64,000 nucleotides of DNA from Metaphire vulgaris (GCA_018105865.1 CM030852.1:15461537-15525536); one strand, 5' to 3'; numbered from the stretch's first letter, positions 42,310 through 55,509 are shown. Numbers and translations are program-made. The notes: a model not told the origin generated them from the sequence alone.

Positions 42310-42736
42310 AACAACTTGTCTTCATCCATCCTCACTACGAGGGTAGACCGCATCACGAATGAGCTTGTTCCACTGTTTTCTGTTGTCTGTCATTCGGGTC
42401 GCCTTTTCCATAATGTTATCAGTCCATCCACTCCTGGGTTTGCATTGTTTTCTTTTACCATCATTTTTGCCTTGTATCATTTCCTTTTCAAAACAGACGC
42501 CCAGAGCCTGTTTTCCTCGTGATGTGGCCGAGATACGACAGTTCTCTTCTTTTGATGTACTCCGAAAATTCTCTTGTTACGCCTCCCTTCTCTAATGCCC
42601 ATTCATTGGTTATTTTCTCTGCACAGGATATAATATTATGCAGAATCTGTCTCAATTCTTTCTTTTCGAACGTCTTGACTCCAGACAAGTAATTGATTAT
42701 AAAATCTGTCTTTTGCTCTATAAGTAAGAAAACCAT
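42310..42736 (-). mobile_element. LINE fragment (RT C-terminal end)
   Basis: Minus strand carries EKITNEWALEKGG, RRELSYLGHITRKTG and, in another frame, KPRSGWTDNIMEKA and RKQWNKLIRDAVYP. This is the terminal module of LINE reverse transcriptases, with frameshifts and small deletions. Confidence 0.8.
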
Positions 42737-42923
42737 GTTACACGTTGAATCAATTATCTTAATTTAAACACAGCTCATCCCTCAACAGTGTCTGTTCTGA
42801 GGTGGAGCTGGTGGGATGTAGCCTCCAAGATTTCAGTTTTACCCCACAGGTAATAATAGTGGAAGACCTTTTTGTGTGTCAGATATTTTCAGGAGTTGTT
42901 TAACGGAAACCCGATAGGATAGA

Positions 42924-43264
42924 CAGGCATGTCAAACTGGCGGCCCGCGGGCCGCATGCGGCACTTTACAAGATGCCCAGCGGCCCGCACAAAGATTTCT
43001 ACAAATTATAAATGTTTTTTAATCAACACAATTTCTCAAGTCGATCGCTTTTGTGTGATTTTTGGATGGTTTTTGTGTGATTATGTATGCACATTGTATG
43101 TTTCTTATTTGAAGTAGGCCTAACCAAAAATGAAGCACCGAATTTAATTAAATATTAAACATATTTCAGTTATTGTAATGTGCACAATTAATTGTTGTGT
43201 GGCCCCCATGACAATACCAATGTGAGCCACGCGGCCCTTGGGGACCCTGAGTTTGACATGTCTG
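42924..43264. mobile_element. hAT MITE, 341 bp (GGCATGTCAAACT family)
   Basis: Ends CAGGCATGTCAAACTGGCGG and AGTTTGACATGTCTG. The interior is GCGGCCC-rich at both ends. Flanking octamers are degenerate. Confidence 0.65.
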
Positions 43265-43663
43265 GAGTAGACGACCTTTTACACTTTTTAGAGGTTGGGA
43301 AGTTGGCGGTCATTGAATAGGGCATAGCCACCAATTTTTTCCGGCTAGAACCGCCACTGTCTCTAAGCCTACTAGACTCTCCAGTCTCCACCAGATACTC
43401 CACAGGTCCTTAATTTGTTTGTTCCTTCTTTCTAGTACAGCCTTTGACGCTAGTAGGTGTTCTTCGGTGTGTAGTCGCATGCTTTGGAATTCACTCCCAG
43501 CATCACTTCATATGTCTGTTTAGCTTGGCCAAACAGGCCCATACAAAGTAACCTGATATCCCTCTCGTCGATCAAACTGACCATCCCAGCCTCACCTGTC
43601 TCTAATTAATTCGGGTGTGATCAAGCTCCTGTTTGATTCGGTTCGTCGTCTGCTGATGCCTAG

Positions 43664-44383
43664 CAGAGCCGTGGCTAGGAGGCAGGGAGGCAAGCTGCCC
43701 CGGGCGCCGTCCGGGGGGCGTCAGAGACCATTGTTGATTTTATAATATATTCACGACGGTATTGCCAGTATGACAAGTGAAAAAAGTCATCACCCGCGTT
43801 CTGTACACTACTTCCTTCACTGCTTCACTCCTACAACGTCGTGAAAAGGGGATGACCATTAATTATGCCAACGATTTTTGGCAATTTTGACCCCTCTCCT
43901 TGTCAACAACTGTCAGCTTTCAGTTACCCCCTATAATTACGTCGAAAACTTTTGACCTCTCCTCCCAAGATCAATGACAGGTCCCAATAACAAGGTTAGC
44001 CTATTATTTTTTGCGGTGATTACAATTTTATCCCTGTTTTGCTCGACCAGTGTCAAAGTGTGATAGTTATGACCTTTTTACCATGCTTTTTTCCATTGTA
44101 ATAAGTAGTCTTCCATGAAATTTTCTATTTTTTAGTATTTGTAAAAAGTGAAATTGTTGATGTCAACTTCTCTTGACCCCTCCCCCTGTCAACAACTGTC
44201 AAACTTTTTTTACAAATCCCTTCCCCTAAGCGGGAAATTGTTGACGTAATTAATGGACAGGCATGACAGCCCCAAAGTGTGCTAAGCAAAACAGGTAATC
44301 ACCAGTTTTTAGACGGTTAGGGGCAAAAAAATTGATACCTTGCCCTTATTTTTAGTGCGATAAATACTCTAGTTACGGCTCTG
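43664..44383. mobile_element. hAT MITE (AGCTGTAGCTA family) split by a CTGTCC element
   Basis: Ends CAGAGCCGTGGCTAGG and TCTAGTTACGGCTCTG with an exact 8-bp duplication ATGCCTAG (43656-43663 and 44384-44391). It is interrupted by the CTGTCC element at about 43847-44273. Related to 2870-3176. Confidence 0.87.
43847..44273. mobile_element. CTGTCC-family inverted-repeat element, copy 2
   Basis: Same family as 38580-38959, with a degenerate left end (GGGGATGACCATTAATTATG). Inserted in the hAT MITE 43664-44383. Confidence 0.8.
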
Positions 44384-44479
44384 ATGCCTAGGCATTACGA
44401 TGGTGGCACAATAGAAATTTAGATTATTAATTGTGAATTGCTTTCTCCTTCAAGTATAATAATCCCATAATAATCATGT

Positions 44480-45125
44480 AATAGCGCTATAAAATGAAAG
44501 TCTCTGGCGTCGCATTTCCCTATGAAAGTTGATTACAGGTAGATCAACTAATTTAATTTTATAGTTATATCCCTTAACGTAATTTTTTTAAATGTGAACT
44601 TGTTTGTGGAAATTTAAAAAATAGAATTTCAAAAGAAAAATAATGCCCTGATCAACTGTATTTTATATTATTAGTGTACTCGATGTAGTTTGATCAAATG
44701 GGCAAATGGCAAGTCCGATTTGAACAGAAAATAGCACCAGGTATAATGTCTTTTTTTTAGCTTCATGTTATTTTTAAAATTAGGGTTACTTGTGATAATA
44801 ACAAACAAACAATTAAGCACGCTAAAAGTAATAGATGGATTTTTAAAATATTTAAAACTATTTCTTACTGGACTTGGTAAATGTGGAATATTACACACAA
44901 CAGTAAACAGTAAAGAAAAAACAGCATTAAATGCAGTGGTTTGTGATTTGTAGTACTTGTAAATGTCTATAATTCAATAATCTCAATAAATTTGAACGTA
45001 TTCGTTTTGTCATTTAAAAACAAAGCTAAGATACAAAATCTTGCAATTTAACAACAGTTTTAGAAATATTATTGCACCTAATGCTAAATAAATAGTCCCA
45101 ACGCCATCGATCTAAATATTGTGAA
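44480..45125. repeat. diverged AT-rich dispersed repeat, copy 2
   Basis: Partner of 40915-41570 (TATTAGTGTACTCGATGTA, CGCCATCGATCTAAATATTG). It ends at an AAG microsatellite (45123-45160). Confidence 0.65.
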
Positions 45126-45499
45126 GAAGAAGAAGAAGAAGAAGAGAAGAAGAAGAAGAAGACTATTTCTCAACAAAATATTGTGAGATTAGACAAATGC
45201 GGCATTTATTTTCTGTAATATTTTTAATGCGAATCAACGAACTGCACTTCTAGCTGTTGTACGGTTGTACGGGTTTTAAATGCTTTTGTTGCATCTGCGA
45301 CCGATGCTTCCAGTGACGCCTAATTGTGCGTTTCGTGAATTTTAGGGGCAGCCTGGACCACGAGATCCTCCCGGGTCACCCACATCACGGGATCCACGAG
45401 GTCCTCCTTGGCGACGAGGACCATCGGCCCATCGGTCAGTCCTTTGCTGCATTCGATTCGAGAAGCATTCAAAGATCAAATTCAGAGATTGCAGATTTA

Positions 45500-45618
45500 T
45501 TTCACATACAGTGGAAGTTGTAACAGTAAACGGATTCTCAAAGGCTATCTATTCCATTTATGTAAAGTGCTCTTGCTTTTGGCATCTAGCTATGTTATAG
45601 CGCTATAGAAATTGTCGA

Positions 45619-45654
<36 letters not shown>

Positions 45655-45760
45655 CCTATCTCGGAAAGCTAGGTACCGTTATTGAATGTGGAGAGTTACT
45701 ACATTGGTTTTCACACAGGCTTTACTTAGCCTCCTAAACCACTTAAAATCACAATATTAT
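45500..45760 (+). mobile_element. second copy of the 15.1-kb LINE 3' end
   Basis: Shares TGAATGTGGAGAGTTAC, GCCTCCTAAACCACTT and the preceding AACAGTAAACGGATT-like block with 15549-15675, in the same order. It is interrupted by an AAT repeat at 45622-45651. It lies inside an intron of the collagen relic. Confidence 0.7.
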
Positions 45761-47384
45761 TCTTATGGTTAAAATGATTATTTACATCAAATAACTGAAT
45801 ATATATATAGTAATATAAGGTATAAATGATATTTTGATAACAAGGTCCTACTGGATATCCCGAAAAAAGAGAGATGTAAGTCAGTTACTGTATTTGTTCA
45901 ATTGTTGCGCTCTCCATGTTCTAGGTTTGTTGTTCAGGCAATTGGTTCTATGAGTCTGATTGCTGTCATTTATTACATTACGTTGAAAAACAACATAAGT
46001 TTAAAGCAGCTTTTATTCAGATTGATGTGTAATGTTGTTATTATTAGCACTTGATTCAGTGCTGACGTGGATGCTAGCAGAGTGCTTGAAAGTCTTAAGA
46101 CTTCTTTACTGAACTATAAAAACTTGTTTTGCAGAAACCGAATTGTGTTGTTAAAATACTGGTAGGTCTAATGGAAGTTTTTAGTGAAATTATCTTTTTG
46201 GTTTCTGTCTGACAGGGTGAACCTGGATTACCTGGAGGTCCTGGCTTCCCTGGTTCACTTTGTCTTTCTGGTGCTGCTGCCAATCCTGACACTGCTGGTG
46301 CCAAAAGTTAAGCGGTTAGTGAATACCGTAAGTTTAAGTTACTTGAGTTCTGCTAATTAAATAGTTAATAAATAAGTTTAGCATTCCATGTTGGAACCAG
46401 GAAGAGAAAACTTATTTATGATTCCAAGACATGCAATGCATATGCACAGGTAGTATGAGCATTGAGCAAGGGACAAGCCCTGCATTCAGAGCACTAAATG
46501 TCTACAATGAAGCAGCATGAAAGATATCCAAATGAATTGGAGAATTTATCTTCAGATTGTTATCTATTTATGGAAGCAACAAATTCAGTTGAGACTTGAA
46601 CTTTCTGCACACTTAAGTGTACATAAATAACAGTTAACTTTTGTAATTTGTGTATTTGTCTTTTTGTTGGTTTCCTTGTCTTACATATTTATTGGATAGT
46701 TGTGCTATTTGCATTTTAAGGGTCCTCCTGGTGTTTCTGTCCAGGAGAGCGGGTTGGTTAAATGACTTCTGCTGTAACATTATGTAGAACATTTTGAATG
46801 TTTGTAGCTCTTTATTATTTGTTTTTGACTCACTGTTCTGCCTTCTTTTAATAAAAGTTGTCATTGATAGAAATTAGTTCATGTGTTTGCAGGGCTCCTA
46901 CATTTGACCTACTGTACTGCAACTGATACTATGCTTAGGCAGAAGTTCATGCAGAGAGGTTTGACTTCAGTTAACACCTAAAGCAGTTTCTCTTTGATTT
47001 TTGTTCAGGGTCAGTCTGGGGACAGAAGATCGCCTGGATCAGAAGGCCGACTCAAAGGTCCATCTGGAGGAGAGACTGGAGAAAAGTGACCTTCTCCAGT
47101 ACATGCTCAACCTTCTCTAATAATTTGCAACATTATAATTTTAAGGCTTGTAAGTTTATAAGCTTTTGTAAGTAAGCGTATATGTGGTGACTCAGCTGGT
47201 GACATTGAGGGATGAGGCTAAAATCTTCTGTGTAGGTTATGAACGATACAGGACCGAGTGACGAGCCTTGTGGCACTGAGCAGTGCAGGGGTAGTTCTGA
47301 CGATGCCTCCTTATTGTAGTATGACCATTTGCTTTCATCCCTTTAGATATGAGCGAAACCAGCATAGAGGAGTTCCACTCACTC

Positions 47385-47850
47385 CAAAGCGTTCCTCTAG
47401 CACCCATTATATGGATGCGAAACATGGACCATCACCAAGACTTTGAAAGAAAAATACTAGCCTTTGAAAGAAAATGTTATAGAAAAATACTATGAATCGG
47501 ATGGGTCAAAAAAATCACAAATGAAGAACTATACGGAGAATTCAGGCCAAACAAACCATGCTGGAAAGAGTAAAACAAAGGAAACTCCAACTTTTCGGAC
47601 ACATATGGAGAACGAAAGAGGACAGAAAGATGAAAGCTCTAATGCTTGGAATAATGGAGGGTGCCAATAAGAGAGGGAGACCACACAAGGAATGGTGTGA
47701 TGATGATATTGAAGAATGGTGTGGAAGCAGTTTACAGAATCTTTGTCACAGAGCAACGGACAGAAAATAATGGCAGAAAACTGTGGAGGTGGCATTATAC
47801 ACCAATGGGCAATGATCCCACGGTTAATGATGATGATGAGCACCGGAGCA
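47385..47850 (+). mobile_element. LINE fragment (RT C-terminal end) inside the collagen relic
   Basis: Plus strand reads LAFERKCYRKIL, KITNEELYGEFRP, ERVKQRKLQLFGHIWRTKED, ALMLGIMEGANKRGRPHKEW and IEEWCGSSLQNLCHRATDRK across two or three frames, ending near a short ATG repeat. This matches the LINE RT tail; it is disrupted. Confidence 0.85.
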
Positions 47851-50800
47851 GTATGTCATGATCGATCAGATCGAAAGCTGCGCTTAGATCGAGCTGCACA
47901 AGCGCAGACTTTACCGTCATCGATAGCGCGCACTATGTCACTGTGCAGTTTCTGTGGTTTCTGTGAGTGGAATCTCCGATATGCTGACTGATGCGCAGGG
48001 AGGAGATGGTTGGTTTCAGCGAATTCGGCAAACCTCGACACAACTACTGGTACTCGTTCTATAAGCTTCGCTACAAAGCTGAGATTAGAGATTGGTCGGA
48101 ATGATTTTATATCACTTGGATCTCACGATGGAGTTTGTGTTTAATTAGTTTATGAAATGGTGACCCTAAACCAAGATTAAATAAAGACACTTTCTGTATC
48201 ATTACTTGGGAAATTGCTTACTCATAAGCACTTAGATATTGGTTGTCAAATAACACCATTTGACTGCATTGGATAATAGGGTTCCTATTTTAGCAAAATA
48301 AAAGCAACATTTGAAACAGACTTGCTTGAGACATAATCTCCACATCCAAAGAGGCAATCAACAATGTTTAGAGAAACTGGAAATTGAATGTTGTTTGAAC
48401 ATGCTGCCACAACCAGTGGCAGTCGCTTTTATTAGAGTGCCACAGCAATTCACAACTGGAATTAACTAATTGACTGATTTTGTTTTCTCTCTAGGGATCT
48501 CCCTCCCAGTCATCGACCGGGATTGCCAGTGCTTCTGGGGCAGAGATCGTTTAAATCATGGTCAGCAGTCTTCTTAATGTTTCAAATATTGATAAATATA
48601 TGTTATAATTAGAGACCTGGTATTTGTTTAATGTTCAGGTTAAATTGTCCTCTTGTTTATACACTCAAGTGTTAGGCAGCATTCACATTGTCGCTTTCCA
48701 CCTGCCATTGACGTCTTGCAGTAGAAGAACTTGTAACAGTTGTCTTTCTCCATTGTCTTTAACTTTGTCAGTACTGGTGAATCTCTAAGTATTTAGAAGT
48801 TGCATTCTTATGACCAAAAGGGCAGAAAGGCATTTATTTATGGTGTACAAAATAATGGAGTTGATGAATATTAAGATAAAGACTAAGATTTTGCTTTGGT
48901 AAATAATTTTACACATTATTAAATTCTTAACTTTAATTGTCCATTTTTCTTTCTTTGAGTATTTGCAACTGGGGAAATCAGGGAATGATGGGAAGCCAGA
49001 TGAACACAGAGCAACAGGATTACCTGGTCTGCCAGGAAGGCAAGGTCAGACTGGGGAAAGAGGAGCAATCAGTCAGTGAGTTCATGTTATGAGTCAGTTA
49101 TTGTACATTTTTTGGAGAATGTGATAGAATTTGTACAATTGATTGCTAATACATTGGGTGGTATGCATTTTGTGGCACATTTACTATAGGCTGTGACACA
49201 ATGATTGGCCTGCAGATAACTATTAGACTATTATTGTGTGGCACAAATATACAGTATGTAGAGGTAACTCATGGTGAATGTTTTGAGACAACACAACCAC
49301 TTATCCTCCTTGACAGAGGTGGAGAAGGGCGATATAGGGCAGTACGCAACTAACCCTGTCCACTCTAACCCAATTCCTAACCCTAACCTTAACTTAATAA
49401 AACTAACTATGAAACTTAGGCATTTTGCAGCAACAGAAGCCCTTGAGGCTGCATTGATGTTTGCTGATAAAAATTTTAACAATTGAACAAATTTACTATT
49501 TAAAGTGCACATGAAGGTTTTCTCATGTGTTGTGTTGTATTGTGGTTTAGTTTTTTTACTGTGATAATTGTGAAATTTTCAGTTTCATAAATGTTCTTTT
49601 GTCCAGACAGAAATATCGGGCAGGTGCTGAATGTGTTTTGCTAATCGATGCTGACCTCAGTTTCACTCTAACAATTGACAAGAGTCCAGCCAAAGTTTAT
49701 AATTAATTTAGCATTGGTCATTAACTGCTTTTAGGGTCAGCCAGGCAAGGATGGCATCCTTGGCCAACGGGTCCTCCTGACAATGCTGGAGAAAGTGGCA
49801 GGACTGGAGCAGGACCACAGGTGGGTTTTCAACAGATTTTCATGTTAAAGTTGAAATAGTCCAATTCAGGATAGAATTACTTGACTTCTGGCTTCTTATT
49901 TTGCACTTGGCATTACTTCAGATATGGATGATGCATGGCTGTCATTGACCTACTGGGTCGCTGATTGAGAAGATTGGAAGAGCAGTGAAGCCAGTTTCTT
50001 CTTATCCCAGCTTTGACCTCTCTCTCTCTGGACTATTCTACAGGCTGAACCCATCCTCCAAGCACACTCTTTCATTACGAAAAACAGCCAGACGTCAAAC
50101 CTCCATTTATGTCATTTTTTAAAGTTGAAGTTTACCGCGTGTGTTTCAAAATGTCTCAGTTGTGCGGTTTTAACTCTTAAAAATGTAATTTATCTTTTTG
50201 GTAAAATTTACATTTTGAATCTAACCATTTGTTTAAAGTCAAAATTATTATTTTGATTGAATTTTATGGAATTTACATGCTTGGTTAAGTGCAGTATATC
50301 TATTAGCAAGCCATGTATGTATGTAACAGAGGAGAAACACATTGCTGTACAGATAACATACAGTGCTGTTATTATTGATGAATCCTTCTGCCACTCTATA
50401 CGATAATGCACCTGTGCAGTATTTAGTCATCTGTTACTGCATTACAGTCGTTTTAATATTTTTTTAAGCGAAATTTGGCAGAGACTGGTTATAAAATCTG
50501 TGAAAGCTGATTGATTGATTGATTTATTGATTTATTGATTTATTGATTTATTGATTTTAGGTGATGCTGGAGGAAAGGCCAGCCTGGTTCTGAAGGACTT
50601 CAGGGGTTTCTGGTTTCTGGTTTCCCACATTCTGCAGGATGTTTTGGTAATAGTCTAAAAAGTTAAAAACCCACCAAAATTCTTTTTGCTCTAAATATAT
50701 ATATTTTAGGTGCCATGCTTAAAGTAAATGTAAAACATCGACACATATACAACAAACTTTTAAATCGTGTATTTATTCATTCTTTTATATATAAGCACAA

Positions 50801-51164
50801 TGATAAAGAAATTGAGAAGTTTTCATCTGCAGTCACCAGATGCCAGGACAAAACATGTGTTATCCTAATCACCTAATGGATGCCAAAACAATCATTTCTG
50901 AGATGCAAGAGGCATCATTACATGCCACCACAGTGCAAACAACGGTTGTTTGCCTATAGGCTGTCACCTATAGGCAGAAATTTGTAGTTGAAGCTGGTGT
51001 TAATATTTGATTTTTAAAAATTTCTCTTCCTTTTTATGAAGAGAATGCTACAGACTTATCACTCTACACGCATCAACATCTCTGATCTCTTTACTTGCAT
51101 TCCATTTTCATATTCTTTGTCTTCCATTTGATGATTGTATTTATTATCATTTGTTCCTTTGCAG

Positions 51165-51350
51165 TTCAAGTACACAATGGACATGTCACAGCTTCGCTTC
51201 CTCCGGCTGTTCCGCTCTTCTGCCTTCCAGAATGTCGCATGACCACTGTCGCAAAAACCACAACGTATTACTTCACAAGCACCAAGTTTTACAGAAGGGC
51301 AGCAAATCCATTTGATGAATGCAAGTTGAATAATAGACTCGATGAAGAGT
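51165..51350 (+). pseudogene. broken COLFI C-propeptide exon of the collagen relic
   Basis: After acceptor CCTTTGCAG, the frame reads FKYTMDMSQLRFLRLFRSSA then FQNVA and a TGA. The start of COLFI-type similarity continues in another frame (DHCRKN, where the family has YHCKN), indicating a one- or two-base indel. This exon identifies the relic as fibrillar rather than type IV collagen. Confidence 0.8.
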
Positions 51351-51654
51351 AACGCTTTGATCATTTGGTTCAGAGAAAACGAAAATGCTTAAAATTGAAT
51401 GTCAACAGAAAACTGCACATTTATTTGATTCCAATTTATTTTCATTTGGAAGCAATTGAGCTACCATATTGATATTTCTCAATTCATGGTTTCATTAACT
51501 ACTCACTGCCTTTGCTGTTTTTGCATTTTAACTGCCAATGAATGAACATTGTACGATGAAATGCAAGCAGACCTCACAGAATTTCTACAATGACATTCAA
51601 ATGCTGCATTTACTGCTCTTATTGTCAGCCTTTATTCAACTAGAGGCAACTTTA

Positions 51655-51770
51655 CTTACTTAAACTTAGATCCTCCCGTTCCTCTGGAACATTGGGCGAT
51701 GAGTCTTCTCAGCCAGTACGATCATTGGCAACTTCTCTTGCTTTGGTTATCTCTAAGCAACTTTAGTTAA
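51655..51770 (-). mobile_element. possible LINE 3' terminus
   Basis: Minus strand reads WLRRLIAQCSRGTGGSKFK followed by a stop, resembling the last residues of invertebrate LINE proteins. It is too short to classify. Confidence 0.4.
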
Positions 51771-52440
51771 AGCTAATAGCATAACATCAGCAATTATTCA
51801 GACATTGTAAATTGAAATTGTATTATTTTATGAGAATTCTGTAGACATGTTCTAATAGTTAATTTGTCAATGGTGGCTTTCTGGTGGATTTATCGTTTCA
51901 CTGAGTTAAGTAAAGTCTTAATTGCTTTCATAATGTAGATTTTTCTTGGATTGGTTTTTCTTTTTCTGGCTTTTGTTTGCTTTGCTTGGCTGTAGAGTGG
52001 GTTGAACCAGACTGGGAGTGTTCTGATGACATACTTGAGAATAATTTCAATATATCGGTTGTCACTATTATAAGAGCAGATGACTGGGACTGGATTTGGC
52101 ATTTAGAACTGTAAGTGGATATAAAATGGCTCTGACAGAATTGGCTTTGCTGTGGAACAGAATACATTTTATTCCTTCTGATCTTATCTTTTCCTTTGTT
52201 TTACCTTCATGTTCAAATGACCTCAGTTGTACAAACTGTTTGACCACTAGAGACTATAATCTTCTGTCTCTAAGCACTGCTGTAATTATGCCAATTAACA
52301 ATTAAATGACAATTAAAATGCGAAACAGCAGGCCCATGACTGCAAGGATACGTGAGGGTCATGCCTTCAAACCTTAAGCGATACCTCGTTTATTTGAATA
52401 CAAAATTTGTAGTTGAAGCTGGTTTCACTGCAGCAGCTGT

Positions 52441-52979
52441 GGGGCTGTCCATTAATTATGTCAACAATTTTCGACCCCTCACTACCCCAGTGGCATTTCC
52501 ACCAGGGGGCCGTGCCCCTATTGAGAGCCTGCCCTCAGTTGGGACCCTATACTTAATGCTACATACATGAAAACAACAAATGGTTGGCCCCCATGATTAG
52601 AAGTTGCCTCCCCAACGGCCCCCACTTGCCAAATCCTAGAGCCACCACTGCCTACATGTCAACAACTGTCACTACCCCCATAATTACGTTAAAAACTTTT
52701 GACCCCAAGTTCAATGACAGGTCCCAATAACAAGGTTATTATTTTTGTGGTGATGACCATTTTCCCTTTATTCCTCATCAAGTGTCAAGATGTGGTCAAT
52801 GATGACCTTTTTTTGTCATGCTTTTTTCATTGTAATAAGTAGTATTCCATGAAATTTCCTATTTTTTGATTATTTGTAAAAGTGAAATTGTTGACATCAA
52901 CTTCTCTTTTGTTTGTCAACAACTGTCAAACTTGTTAAAACCCTCCCCTAAATTGTTGACGCAATTAATGGACAGCCCC
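52441..52979. mobile_element. CTGTCC-family inverted-repeat element, copy 3
   Basis: Ends GGGGCTGTCCATTAATTATG and CAATTAATGGACAGCCCC. It is split by the hAT MITE at 52488-52650. Confidence 0.85.
52488..52650. mobile_element. hAT MITE, inverted copy of 33832-34023, nested
   Basis: Reverse complement of the 33.8-kb element (shared TATAGGGTCCCAACTGGG core), inserted inside the CTGTCC element 52441-52979. The flanking octamers are only partly alike. Confidence 0.75.
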
Positions 52980-53093
52980 TGTTAAGGCAGACTGCTTGTA
53001 CGAAAACAAGGCAGTCGTTGCAATGGGCAGATGGAAAGGAGGCCGCCATCGTAAACTTAGCTACAGTAGATTTAATTTAAAGTGACTTAGGAG

Positions 53094-53958
53094 TAGGGTT
53101 GCCAGACGTCCTCCAAAAGGAGGACATGTCCTTTTTAGGTCCGTGTCCTCCGTCCTCCCGGCAAAGCTAAAAATTGTAAAATGTCCTCCTTTTTGAGCTT
53201 TCGTATGCTATCAATTTTCGTTCTCGTGGTATTGAATTTCATACGTTTTAGTCCGTTATCTCAGTTTACCCAATCATCGATATTAAAATAGCGTTATAAT
53301 AATATCAATATCGATTGTCCAAAGTCCCAAAATACTCGACTCTCGTCATTCTATCTCTAGTGTCTATGCAATAGTCTATGGTCATTGGTCAAAAAAAACT
53401 CAAAATGTTAATTTCATTTCCAGTAGCAAACGCAGATACTGTAAACAGTAAACGGCTAGTCATCATCAGTCATACAACTCGATGACCTGGGGCCGTACAT
53501 AAATTACGTAACGCGATTTTGGCACTTTTTGACCCCAAGTTGCCATGGCCGTAACACGACGTAACAAAACGTCAGACCCTTAAATAAATATTACGTAACA
53601 ACGGGCTGACCCCCCATTTTCGTCTCCAAAAAGTCTTGACAAGCAAAAAAGTTCATATCCTTGTATTTTTTCCTCTCGATAAACCATGACAAGCAAAAAA
53701 GAGGTCATCCTTGTTTTTTCCTCTTCAAAATCTCTGACAAGCCAAAACGGTCACTTTTTGATTTTTTGTAAAAGTAACATTTCCGAACCCCTTCTCGTCA
53801 CACTTCGTAACAAAATGGCCGAACCCCAAACCCCCTCCCGTTGACGTAATTTATGGACGACCACTGCACAGCTGGTTTCATGTATACAATGTCCTCCTCT
53901 GTCCTCCTTTTCGTCTGGCTCTGTCCTCCTTTGGTTACCCATGCATCTGGCAACCCTA
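53094..53958. mobile_element. hAT-like element, 865 bp (TAGGGTTGCCAG termini)
   Basis: Ends TAGGGTTGCCAGACGTCC and GCATCTGGCAACCCTA with an exact 8-bp duplication CTTAGGAG (53086-53093 and 53959-53966). It contains GTCCTCC-rich flanks and a nested GTCGTCC element at 53489-53863. Confidence 0.85.
53489..53863. mobile_element. GTCGTCC-family inverted-repeat element, copy 3
   Basis: Ends GGGGCCGTACATAAATTACG and ACGTAATTTATGGACGACC. Three GACAAGCAAAAAAG motifs spaced about 48 bases form a small tandem array. Nested in 53094-53958. Confidence 0.85.
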
Positions 53959-54329
53959 CTTAGGAGGCATTACTGCCTAGCTGTGTGAGTTGAGAACCGC
54001 TGAGCTGCTATGCAATCTCTTGTGACCTAAACATTTTGTATTCGCTATTGGATGTTTTAAAGTTGTCCAATATAAAATATAAATGGCGAATGGCCGTAAA
54101 ATAGCTGACTTGTCGACTGATGCTTCTGCACATTATTAAGTGGCGCTGTAGAAGTTTAAGATTTAGTTGATTAGATTGGCCTAAAATTTGCTTAAAGTCC
54201 GATGAGATCCCTAAATGAGTTGTTTCAAATTGATTACCGGTAGCACCTAGGAGGAATCTACTGGAAAGGACATTAAGAATTTCCTTGTTTATTTGAAATT
54301 TGAAAATAGTTATCACGTGACTTAGCTCC

Positions 54330-54428
54330 TCCCATTTTGGCGCAAAGCAGAGTCAGGCGACTCAGGCGAGGTCGGATCGGATCGACGGTTGAGAAGAGCG
54401 GCATTCGAACAAAAGCTGTGGCTGGGTA
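54330..54428 (+). promoter_or_regulatory. promoter-like segment and possible non-coding first exon
   Basis: TCACGTGAC (E-box), CTCCTCCC and TTTTGGCGCAAA (E2F-like) lie within 45 bases, followed by a GC-richer stretch without ATG that ends in CTGG|GTAAGTTTTG, a strong donor at 54428/54429. This stands out from the AT-rich surroundings. The partner exon is uncertain. Confidence 0.4.
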
Positions 54429-55509
54429 AGTTTTGTAATGCGATTTGACTTTAATTTGTTTAATTTAATGTGATAGAAATGTGAGCGCTGGAGTAGAAAT
54501 GGACGGCAGATACTGTGGCCTATATAGTTTAAGCGAGGTTTAAGTATAAACGAGAAATATATAGAAGCCGCGATTCACGTCAGATTAAAATGTTTCTGGG
54601 ATTAAAATGCTAATTATTGTTTAATTGCCAGAATTTTCTGGCGTAAATCTCTGATGATTTGATAGCGGGGAACATAGTCGTAAGGTATAGGCCCTATTCG
54701 TCCAAAAAGGTATGGATTACTGGAGGGAATCATCGAAACCGAAATTTTTTCTGCCAATTTGTCTAGATTTAATATCCTGTAATAATCGTTATGTTATGCT
54801 TAATCGTAGAGAACCTTGCTAGCTCTAATCTTATTCATATTGGGCGAAGGATGCTATTTAAAATTTCAGAATTTGCCTGGATATTAGGCATATGAGATAG
54901 GCCATAAAACTGTAAGGATTGCACACGGTAGCCGACTTAGAAATTAGTAAAGTGTTACAGATTTTGTACTATTTATTAATGGAGTGTTGACTGATCGTAA
55001 TCTAAAACTAAGTTAATTCTGCTTCCATAGCTTTCTAATGAGTAGACCAACCAACTTTAGGCCTACCCTGATATTCTCCTACTATTTCGTAATTTATGAA
55101 TAATTACACAAATATTCCAATACAGCCTTCCTTAATGCAGTTCATTTCCAAATAAATAACGCCAGTATTCCCTAATTTTATTAAATAAAGTAGTCAATAT
55201 ATCAAAATATACTCCTACAGTTTATTTTCTGTTCCTTTTTTATTTTCCCACCACTTATAAAAAATTATTTCTACTTTTCGCCTATTTAAGATTCTCACTA
55301 CTACACTAATTGCCTAAATTACGGGATATCTCTATCCCTTCAGGCAAACTTTCTCTATTCCTACCCTTAAAACTTCCTTCCTGAATTGCATAATAAATTA
55401 CAGAATTAATTTTTGATTTTCAAGTATTTTTATAGAATAAAATAATCATGTACTTTAGCTAAAGGCTTGTTTAGCTAAGTTTTAAAATCAAATATAAGAC
55501 AATGCATAT

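Larger units (their letters stand above)
45346..51350 (+). pseudogene. decayed fibrillar collagen gene (unprocessed pseudogene)
   Basis: A series of short exon-like blocks, most preceded by an acceptor, encodes broken Gly-X-Y repeats: 45346-45434, 46216-46306, 46721-46755, 47009-47089, 48495-48554, 48971-49077, 49735-49820, 50561-50650. The last block, 51165-51350, matches a fibrillar collagen C-propeptide (YTMDMSQLRFLRLFRSSAFQ) before a frame break and stop. In the first block about half the glycines are lost (Asp, Thr, Trp and Ala instead). Others have stops or single-base indels. Retained introns mean it arose by DNA duplication or decay in place, not retrotransposition. No intact long triple helix exists here. 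Known fibrillar collagens assemble in the matrix after C-propeptide removal by BMP1/tolloid proteases. Confidence 0.8.

Noticed and set aside
47458..47670. Separate small gene in the collagen region
   Set aside because: It is an out-of-frame reading of the LINE fragment 47385-47850.
45346..49820. Functional collagen gene
   Set aside because: Gly-X-Y periodicity is broken in every block, with stops, indels and at least one lost acceptor (48970).
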